This document shows positions 56,165 to 64,000 of a stretch of 64,000 nucleotides of DNA, piece by piece (positions within the stretch are counted from its first letter, which is position 1; every line of letters begins with the position of its first letter). The position numbers were made by a program, and so were the translations under genes. Under the pieces are notes generated by a model, which saw nothing but the letters and a program-made list of their open reading frames with translations, had not been told where the DNA came from and made no database searches. Source of the stretch: Cryphonectria parasitica EP155 (taxonomy: Eukaryota; Ascomycota; Sordariomycetes; Diaporthales; Cryphonectriaceae); contig NW_024468912.1 in the NCBI RefSeq assembly GCF_011745365.1, positions 3,658,001 to 3,722,000 on the forward strand, in the 5' to 3' direction.

Positions 56165-57020
56165 ATGGCGTCCACCTTCTCGATCCCCCGTTTCCTCCTC
56201 CCGAGGTCCGGCCTCCTCTGGCGGGGGGCAAACCTCGGAAGCCCCCGGGCAGCCCGGACTAGCATCACCACCAGCACCGAGACTTTTGCCGTCCGGTACG
56301 CGTCGTCGTCCTCGTCAAACATCGCCAAGGATGCCAAGGGCAAGCCCATCGTGCTGGAGAAGCCAGCGAGGTTCAACCCGCCCTCGCACGGCGCCCGGCT
56401 GCCCAGCAAGAAGAGCCGCCCGCAGCAGCACTACGGCGGCGACCTGTCCGCCGACGATGCTGCTGCCCAGAGGAGGAGGGATTACCCAGGGATGATGGCC
56501 CCGCAGGGCACCTGGGCGCACTGGTTCTGGGGTAGCAGGTGGCTGCACCTCTGCATCACGACGGTCAGTGGTTTTGTGTGTGTGTGTGTTTGGTGTGCTG
56601 GGGACAGAGGAAAGGGGGTTGACGAGCTGATTGGCTTGGTTTGACTGGCTTAGTGGACTGACATTTCAATTTGTATAGGGCACCCTTTTCAGCCTGGCTG
56701 TGTATACCTACTCCGAGAATTTCAAGGCCACCTCTCCCTTTGCCGAAATGCTCCCCTCCGGCGCCGACTTCTGGCAGCACCCCATCATCTCGCTTCGCAC
56801 TGCGCACGAGGTCTGGAAGCTCACGACCCTGCACAACTCAGCCGTCGTTGCGGACAAGCGCAAGAAGAAGGTTGACGACGTGGCTAAGCGCTCCGAGTAT
56901 CGCAAGGCTCATGGGCTTGAGCAGAAGGGTGGCTTTGGAAACTGGACCGCAAGGGAGGATGATCCGGAGAAGTTGCAAGCACCGCCGGGAAAGAGAGAGA
57001 AGTGGCTGGGGATCTTTTGA
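56165..57020 (+). CDS. Fungal mitochondrial membrane protein, unnamed family
   Basis: Two exons (56165-56563, 56679-57020) give 246 residues. An Arg/Ser/Thr-rich, acid-poor N-terminus suggests import into mitochondria. The sequence APQGTWAHWFWGSRWLHLCI leads into a hydrophobic segment interrupted by the intron (TLFSLAVYTYSENF), likely one membrane helix, followed by a charged C-terminal domain (SLRTAHEVWKLTTLHNSAVV, KRKKKVDDVAKRSEYRKAHG). I recognise this as a protein type conserved in filamentous fungi but cannot assign a function. It shares its promoter region with cytochrome c, which fits a mitochondrial role. Confidence 0.75.
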
Positions 57021-57285
57021 AAACCGGTGAACTTGTGGATTGGTGGGTATTCCATTGATTTGCGGCCAAGCAGGGCCGCAGATGCTGCTACAAGCATCGC
57101 CCAAAGAGCACCGACCCTCTATCGGCCTTGTGCGAGTCCTTGAGCCGTATGTAGCATCTGCAAGTCAACTCCTCTTCTTCTCAAAGAGTGAAGAAGACTT
57201 CATGTCACGTCGCAAGCCTGTCGAGACTCGCGACTTGACTTAGACTAGGTGAAATATCTGGTCTCTGCCCCTGACCGGGCATACC

Positions 57286-58511
57286 TCATCCCAGCTCTAC
57301 AGCTTTCAATCCATCCAAAACCTCGTCCGCAACTCCGTCCTTCTCCAATGCCTTTGCAATTATGGCGCCTATAATGGCAACCTTGGCTCCGCCCCTGGGC
57401 GCCTTCCACACTCCCTCCATGGGCTCCGCCTCCGCGGTCCGCACGTCGGTCTGCTGCTTTGTCTGGCCAGTCGTACCTGTATTCGTAACGTCAGTGGCCC
57501 GTGGGACACCTGGTGGTGTCAGTCGTGACGGGGGATCGATCGTCCGTATCGACAGTAGCCTTAGATTCCGCTTTGCGGCAGAACCGTCGACATCCATTGC
57601 GCCGTCATCGCCACCACTCGATGAGGCAGCTGTATCTGCCACGGAGATCGCCAGCGCGACGTCTGCAACCGCCAGCTCCTCCTTGGCCGGATCGAATATG
57701 ATGTTGTCGCCTACCGCCATGACAAGTAGCGTAACAGGAGGTCTCGACAGCGACACGCCGCCCGTCTGCGGGTAGAGATATATCGACGAGTCCCAGTCGT
57801 CGTCAAACAGAGGGTCCTCGTCACCTTCGGACTTCAGTCGTGGCAGCCGCGTTGCGAGCAGTGCGAGGTGTGTCGTGAGTGAGAGGAGGGGTAGCGGGTA
57901 TGAGAGGGGTGGCGAGATGAGGAGGATCTGTGGGGTTTTGTGTTACAATTGTCAGTATAGACCATGCCCACGGCGATCCTCAAAGCATCCAGAGGGTGCG
58001 AACACAGAAAACATACATCAAGGTACAGCTTCCAGTGGAACCGCCTGTTGATCCATAATCTCTTCACAAACTCCCCATCCGCCAGCAGCGCCTCGGCGAG
58101 CATCTCTGCCAGGTAGATGGTATTCGCATCGTCATCCCTCGTCCCTGGTATCTCGACTGCGATCTCGACCCAGCCGGCCTCGCCCTCCCGCTTCTCGTCT
58201 GCCCCATTCTCATCGTCATCATCGTCCCCGCCAGCCTCGATCAGCTCCGTCTCGCGCAGCGTGTTCCCCGCCCCATACCTAGCGCGCGTCCTCTCCACCT
58301 CCGCCTTGACGCCCACGATGGCCTCCGTCCCGTCCGCGAAGCATATGCGCGCGCTGCCGTTCGTTCCTGGCAGGATATCAGTCTCGGCACTGAGGGGACG
58401 GAATTGCGACGCTGAGCGACCGTCTGGGCGGAGGGGCGGGCTGAGGGAGAGGGAGGCGTGGAGGTAGGCGAGCTCGGCGGGGGAGAGGAGCATATGTTGT
58501 GTCGAGGCCAT
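57286..58511 (-). CDS. RRP42: Exosome ring subunit Rrp42 (RNase PH-like)
   Basis: Two exons (58511-58017, 57927-57286) give 378 residues. The N-terminus LSPAELAYLHASLSL, RPDGRS and QFRPLSAETDILPGTNGSAR match Rrp42, with an RNase PH-like core including LYLDV and a later VTLLVMAVGDNIIFDPAKEE segment. It is one of six RNase PH-like proteins in the inactive ring of the nuclear/cytoplasmic RNA exosome, which threads RNA to Rrp44 or Rrp6. A fungal acidic insertion (DDDDDENG) and a Thr/Pro-rich insertion lengthen it beyond the yeast 265 residues. The in-frame extension to 58583 was not used because RNase PH homology starts after Met 58511. Confidence 0.85.
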
Positions 58512-58910
58512 GGCGATAAAAAGGAAAGCCCTGAGGGCGAAAAATTCAAGGAGGACTTGTGTGTCAGGGCTTGATAGACACAATTATTTGCCTGGCGCAG
58601 CTTTCAGAAGGAGTTCAATGGTTATTGTGCTTCTTGGTGAGGTTGAGCTTGCGGACTGGTTTAAAAAAAAAATTGAGGCGGCAGGCAAAATGAAAGCTCT
58701 ATTGCCGGCCGGGCACGGTCCAGTTTGAGTGTTCCACTCATACAGTTAATGTAGTGAATATACCTTCACTACTTATCGATAAGCTGCATTCGTCAAAAAG
58801 TTCCTATTGCTCAGACGAAAAACAACAAGCCGGCGCACAATTGTGTGGCGTTCTCCTCCGTTTCCTATCTCTTCACCTCACTCTCTTCAGAAACACTCTG
58901 CGCCTACATC
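58512..58910. promoter_or_regulatory. Divergent promoter region
   Basis: 400 bases between RRP42 and the repeat-rich gene; A-rich run near 58663-58672, no gene. Confidence 0.45.
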
Positions 58911-59930
58911 ATGCTTTCCCGGTACTCAACGAGGCTGCTCGGGCAGCGCGCCTGGGCACTCCCAGGTCCAATCATCGCAGCCTCGACGTCGCGCCTGCTC
59001 GCCGCCCATGGAGGCTTCACACTCACAACAGCAAAAACACAAAGGCGATCTTCGTCCTCAGAGCCGCCCTCTTCCTCTATCTCCTCCTCTAAGGCCTCTC
59101 CCTCTAAGGCCTCTCCCTCTAAGGCATCTCCCTCCAAGGCCTCTTCCTCCAAGGCCTCTTCCTCCAAGGCCTCTCCCTCCAAGGCCTCTCCCTCCAAGGC
59201 CTCCTCCTCTGAGCCCTCCCCCTCTGAGCCTTCCCCCTCTGAGCCCTCCCACTCTGAGCCCTCCCCACCTGAGCCCTCCCCTCCTGAGCCTTCCCCCTCT
59301 GAGCTTTCCCCCTCTGAGCCCTCCCTCTCTGGGCCCTCTGCCTCTGAGTCCTTCCCCTCTGAGGCCTCCTCGTCTAAGGTCTTTTCCTCCCCTCCCTACC
59401 CTTCCATTTATGAAAACCCTCACCTCTCCCCACCCTGGACTTTCGAGAGCCTCTCCAGGCGCGAGCGGGATGCCTACATCAAGCACGGCCCCAACTTCCT
59501 TGAGAAATTGGGCAAGAAAGCCCGCAAAATGGCAATCGAGGCATCCCAGGCTCGTGACCGCCTCGCCCGCGAACTTGAGGAAGAGCTCGGCCCGGACTGG
59601 TACGACATCCACCTCGAGGCGACCCGCATAGTGACTGAGCGCGAGCCCATATGGAAGAAGCTTTGGCCGCTCAACAATATCTGGCGGGAGAACACCAAGA
59701 TCATGAACGGGGTGTTCGAGGACGAGACGCTGACCAAGGAGGAGCAGCAGGAGCGCTATAATGCCGCCTCGGAGAAGCGGCAGGCAGCGAGGTTAGAGCG
59801 GAAGGCAGTCAAAGAAAGGATCAGGGAGTTGAGAAGGCAAGTTAGCAAGGAACTCAAGGCGGCTCGCGAGGCGCAGGCAAAGAGTGAGGTTGCTACGGAC
59901 GATGGGGATGCTGCGCCTAAGGCAACGTGA
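58911..59930 (+). CDS. Repeat-rich, probably mitochondrial protein
   Basis: Single exon, 339 residues from the ATG at 58911 (in-frame extension to 58845 possible). The first 45 residues are Arg/Leu/Ala-rich without acids, a typical mitochondrial targeting sequence. Residues about 58-160 are a Ser/Pro tandem repeat, first SKASP-like units and then SEPSP-like units. The C-terminal 175 residues look folded and helical (REREDAYIKHG-like start RRERDAYIKHGPNFLEKLGK, DWYDIHLEATRIVTEREPIW, then a long Arg/Glu/Lys helix to the end). Family not recognised. Confidence 0.7.
   Translation: MLSRYSTRLLGQRAWALPGPIIAASTSRLLAAHGGFTLTTAKTQRRSSSSEPPSSSISSSKASPSKASPSKASPSKASSSKASSSKASPSKASPSKASSSEPSPSEPSPSEPSHSEPSPPEPSPPEPSPSELSPSEPSLSGPSASESFPSEASSSKVFSSPPYPSIYENPHLSPPWTFESLSRRERDAYIKHGPNFLEKLGKKARKMAIEASQARDRLARELEEELGPDWYDIHLEATRIVTEREPIWKKLWPLNNIWRENTKIMNGVFEDETLTKEEQQERYNAASEKRQAARLERKAVKERIRELRRQVSKELKAAREAQAKSEVATDDGDAAPKAT
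59086..59375 (+). repeat. 15-bp coding minisatellite (SKASP/SEPSP)
   Basis: About twenty tandem units of 15 bases inside the repeat-rich gene. The first half reads Ser-Lys-Ala-Ser-Pro/Ser, and the second half has changed AAG-GCC to GAG-CCC, giving Ser-Glu-Pro-Ser-Pro. Unit length is a multiple of three, so copy-number changes keep the frame. The switch turns a basic block into an acidic one. Confidence 0.85.
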
Positions 59931-61169
59931 TCCCCTCCCCCCGCCCCCCCCCCCAAAAAAAAAAGAAACAAACAACTATTTCTGGGTCGAGGCCCATGGT
60001 GATGGGAGGGAGAAATCCTCCTCAAATCCGACTCGCGGGCCCATGCAACCGCCTGAGCAAGCAACTGTTGGAGCAGCGTGGCCTAAAAGATCTCCAACAC
60101 CTCCTGCATACAGATGGGCAACAAGCATCATGCGTGTTCTTGTTTGGACCTGGTGCTTTTTGCGCTACCATACGAAACGCAGCGTGCCCTGCAAGCTGTT
60201 CCTCTCACTAGCCAGCACCAAGGACCCTTTCCACTGGTCTCAGAGGCTCAGTGCGTGGCACTATAGAGTGTCAGGAGGGTGACAAAGACTTTTGTACGAC
60301 GCAATCGAAACTGATCAGCTATGTGCGAGATGCTACCAGGCCAATCACTTGTTCTTACAATACGGGGAAAAGTGTTTTGTCCGGTCACCTGCTTGGATAG
60401 GGAAATGTGGTGGATGTACACAATCTAGGGCGTATATTGGAGAGAGAGTGAAGATTCTACGGCTGTGTGTGTATATAAACATGCCCGTTCCAACGTCAAC
60501 TTGGCATGGAGCTTGACGACCATGCTCCGGCACACACAGCCCATTAAAAATACTCGTGCCTAAAGGTTCGACGTTGTCATTCGACGACGGATGATGGTCA
60601 CTACAAAATGGGGTTTTCAGGTCGACGGATACTCATACCGTGTCGAGGTCTGGGCTAGGTACTAGACGGCATCACGACATACAAGTTTGACGGTCCTTGT
60701 TAAGCTTTCTATGCAAATTTCGTCTGCTACCCACGCAAACATACCCAGGCCCTACTCCTCGTCCATTGTGATTTGCACCCATTGCGAGGGGCACGTATGT
60801 ATAGAAATTCCCAGCCTATTTTCCAAACCCAGAACAATGCTCCTCTTACATTCCGGACCATGGCGTGTACCAACTCACACTCAAGACCCGGAGCGCGTGT
60901 CTCGTATGCGATTAACACCTAATGATTCCATGAAAAGGATCCCATTTTTTTTCTTTTCTTATCAAGTGCTTGTCTTCCATGACCAGCTACACCTCTCGTC
61001 GTGCGACCTCCACCAAGTGAAACATGTCGCGTGATTTCCTACCTGATCCGGTACCGGGACGTAGTGACGGGTAGATCACCCGGCCCGAAGCGAGGATAGC
61101 ACACGAGAATAGGCCATAAAAAGCTCTCATATGAGATCATCATAAATCACTAGACCAAATCCTGCTCTC
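59931..61169. other. Intergenic between convergent genes
   Basis: 1.2 kb; C11 followed by A10 at 59944-59964 just after the repeat-rich gene. No coding signal supported. Confidence 0.5.
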
Positions 61170-63492
61170 TCAGCCCCTCTGCCTGCCGATCCTTCGAAAG
61201 TCAAGCACTATCTCGCCCAGCAGATCCGTCCCCACTGTGGCGGCCAGCTCCGCAATCTTGGACTTGAGCGAGCCTAGGTCGTAGATAGTGTCACTGGTCC
61301 ATATGACAGTCTCGCCTGTGGTGAAGAAGCCGTCGGACTGATCCGACAGCACGCGGATGTGATCGAGATCGGTTCTTTCGAGCTCGGCGAGAGTGGGAAT
61401 GCCAGGCATGCTGCTGGTGAAGAGCGAGATGCCGTCGCTGTTGTCCTCGCTGTCTTCGTCCGTCTCTGGAGGAGTGTGTCGGTCATCGGCCGTGGCAACT
61501 GTACCCGCACCCTCCGAACCCTGTCGCTGCGCTCGCTCCTTTGACAGGCTGACATAAGGCTTGTCGTCAAAAATAACAAGTGCCTCCTTGTCCAAAAGGT
61601 CCCAGCCCAGGGTCTCTGGGTCCAGAACGTACTGCGGGCTGTAGTCGATCTTGTAGCGCATCTTTGGGCACGAGTGGATATAATATCCCGGGTACCAGTA
61701 GCGGTACCCTCCCTCCATAGCCAGCGCGATCTCCCTCAGGGCCCCGAGCTTTCCCGGCTGGTACTTATGTATTGACTCGTGATACATAAAGTAGACCGCG
61801 CTGACGGCATGGGGGAGCAGGTCCAGTACGCCGACCGCTACCAGCTTGCCATCGAGGCGGTAGCACTGGTGGAAAGAACCGACCTTGATCTCCCGTCCGT
61901 CCGGGTTTGTGTACGTCCCTGGTCTGACGGGCGAGGCGCAGAGAAACCGTTTGAAGCCCGATCTTTGAATGCTGGACGGGTCCTCGCCGTGGACCACACG
62001 CTGGTAGTTCTCAAAGACGTCGAACTTCTCTTCCGTGAAGTCATCGGGCTCTAGGGTCACCTGGAGCTTATGCGCCGGCTGCAGAGGGGTCCTGAGAGCG
62101 TCGGCCTCGGCTTCATGGACTCTCTCGATTAGGTCGAAGGTCGTAGCGCGCTTTCGCGCCTGCTCCCGTGTGAGGGGATACCGACGCGCTGCCTCCTTCA
62201 CATAGTCATCTCCAAGAACAGAGCTGTTGAACCGGTTCACGGCTTGTCGCTGGTCCCTGGATGGTTTGAACTCGGCCGAGTCGAGACGGAGGGTGTAATG
62301 TGGACAGCATGCTCTCTTCTGATTAGGCCGATATAGCAGTGTCCCTGAACGCCTCCAGCATCGGTCTATGAGCTGTTGATAGAACTGAGGGCTGAGGGAG
62401 GAACCAGAAGCATAGTATGAGTAGCCTGACCAGTGCAAAATGTCAGACAAAAGAGGCTCTAGACAATATACAAAGTCGCTGAGCTATGATGAATAGGGGA
62501 TGCTCCTGTGGAGTACTGCACTTTGCGAGTATGGAAATCAAGGAGGCCCAGGGGGGATCTGTGACATGTTGCCAGTTGCTGGTGGTGATCATGGAATCTG
62601 AGCCTGGGGATGGAAGGAGAGGACGTGTGTTGGGAGGCGTGGGGGGACGGTCAAGGGTCGCTCTGCGACGAGAGAGATTCACGTTTACTAGACTGACCAC
62701 TGCGACTCTTCCGGCAGTAACCACAGTCAGACGAGTTGCTGTAACCTGGATTCAAAGATATCGTTAGTTTGGCTCGGTAAAAACAAGAAAATGAAGATAT
62801 TGAAAAACGCAAGTGTTCTAGCCAGATTGGCATCGCAGGGACGTGCTGATGAGGTGTGGGATGACAAGATTGACTTTGAAAATCATATGCAATACATAGA
62901 TACAAGGCTGGGCAGGCAGTAGTAGTACATGGTGGCAGCATCTTTCATGAGGACAGTGATGATCTCAGGTCTCGAGACGAGAACCCCCCCCGCCCCCGAG
63001 AAAAAAAGAGAGGGAAAGACGAATGGTACGAGATCCCTTGCGCGCCACCAGGATGGCCTGATGATGACGATGATCTCATGATCTGCAGCTTGCAGCTCGG
63101 AGACGCCATCGTCGTCGTCGAGCCAGGCAAAGCCAAGGCAGAAAAGGATAGGCCGGCTGATGTTGGGTGGGGTGGGTTTGGGGGGGGGGGGGGTGGGTTG
63201 ATGCATAGCGACTGGTGAGAGGTAACCTGAGATGGGGGAATGCCGTTACAGCAGCGACACAAGTGAAGGGCAGGGCAAGAAATCCTGTCGGGCTACTATG
63301 CACCTTGATAAGACGAGAGGACGAAGAGGTGAAGAAGGAAGAGACCAACAGCATCGCAGAAATTTGACACGAGTGCAGATGGTTGGCTGAGATGCAGTGG
63401 TGCGCCCTCGTTTATTCAGGGTACGAAGACTTACCTATTGGGGCGATGTAGGATAAAGTATCGTCAGGGATCTGGACTTTGGAGCTAGCCAT
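61170..63492 (-). CDS. ATE1: Arginyl-tRNA-protein transferase ATE1
   Basis: Three exons (63492-63435, 62745-62689, 62425-61170) give 456 residues; all junctions are phase 1. Exon 2, only 57 nt, carries the N-terminal CGYC pair (C27, C30), and exon 3 begins with the family text SYSYYASGSS. CCPHYTLRL at 78-86 completes the four-cysteine cluster that binds an iron-sulfur cluster in yeast Ate1. Further motifs: FKPSRDQRQAVNRFN, SFHQCYRLDGKLVAVGVLDL, SVYFMYHE-like AVYFMYHESI, and YWYPGYYIHSCPKMRYK. ATE1 adds Arg to N-terminal Asp, Glu or oxidised Cys, feeding proteins to the N-degron pathway. The first intron is 689 nt, several times the local norm, and holds low-complexity G and A runs. Confidence 0.92.
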
Positions 63493-64000
63493 GGCTGCCC
63501 TCCTCAGCCTGACAGCGTATGTGCTGTACCGGTGTAGCAGCACCAGGTCTGCAGCAATGCAACGGCCAGCCTCAACTCTCACACCTTTGGCTCTTTTTCC
63601 TGACCTCCCTTTTCTCTGCTGGGTGGAATGGTAGACGATGCGGTGCGGAACGGGACCGCTGGTGACAGGTGGGCCGGACAAAAGTAGCGTTTCCCTCACT
63701 TGTCAGATTGGGGAAATCATGGGGGAGAGTGGGGGAAGGGGCAATTGAAGCAAAGACAGGATGAGGTTGGCTCTTTGTGTGTGTGTGTGTGTGTGTGTCT
63801 CCCCCCTCTCTTAGATGGGTAAAGGTTATGTGAGAGGAAGACGCGACAATGAAAAGACGGACGAGGTCGCAGGAAGGACTGAGGACAGGTCGAAGCGGGG
63901 GCTAGGTCGGGTTGCGGGATGAGATGGTTCCTGATTCGCTGCGAGGTCTCGAACCACGCTCCACACGTTGGCTGCATACTCCTCCAAGTCCTGAACGCTG
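63493..64000. other. Window end; possible 3' part of a minus-strand gene
   Basis: A frame open from the window edge (63999) to TAA 63828-63826 reads QDLEEYAANVWSVVRDLA, which looks coding, then turns Ser/Pro/Arg-rich. It could be the last exon of a gene starting beyond the window, or ATE1 upstream sequence. A GT microsatellite lies at 63776-63798. Confidence 0.25.
63776..63798. repeat. (GT)n microsatellite
   Basis: About 11 TG/GT units upstream of ATE1. Confidence 0.85.

Overview
The window looks like nuclear DNA of a filamentous ascomycete (Pezizomycotina, probably Sordariomycetes). Genes are dense on both strands and are split by short introns, mostly 50-120 nt, with GTRNGT donors, CTRAC-like branch points and YAG acceptors. 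The gene set is typical of that group: a DASH kinetochore subunit, mitochondrial uS5, ATE1, Rix7 and a TDT carrier. No tRNA, rRNA, CRISPR array or intact transposon was seen. All gene models were spliced by hand, and exon phases were checked to close.

Layout. 1.5-7.8 kb: an MFS sugar transporter, an 8-exon protein with two cysteine clusters, and a LYR/DUF1763 mitochondrial protein. 7.9-23 kb is an accessory island: four plus-strand genes sharing a 23-residue N-terminal module (one carries Crz1-type zinc fingers), a P450 with a probable frameshift, a large AAA ATPase and an NLR-like gene without a P-loop. 24.6-43.6 kb is mostly conserved: a mitochondrial carrier, a COG7-like subunit, DAD3, mitoribosomal uS5, a 69-aa membrane protein, an unrecognised 613-aa protein, a TDT/malate-type transporter with an 8-nt exon, and a RasGEF fused to a GTPase-like domain. 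44.5 kb holds a fifth member of the 23-residue-module family, followed by a relic of a small cysteine-rich exon. 47.2-63.5 kb is housekeeping: NFU1, a HIT zinc-finger protein, RIX7, cytochrome c, a mitochondrial membrane protein, RRP42, a repeat-rich mitochondrial protein and ATE1.

The most promising unexplained signal is the five-gene family. Its members share an ungapped 23-residue module close to the start codon (core W-T-[IV]-S-[ED]-D-x-T-[DE]-D, then a basic stretch and an invariant Ala), but their C-terminal regions are unrelated. I do not recognise the module as a named domain. Its acidic-then-basic makeup and its fusion to DNA-binding fingers suggest a nuclear or regulatory role, which is inference.

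Many of the housekeeping genes are mitochondrial (LYR protein, SLC25 carrier, uS5m, NFU1, cytochrome c and two targeted proteins), but this is ordinary co-location and not an operon. Intergenic regions are described individually; most hold only low-complexity tracts or shared divergent promoters.
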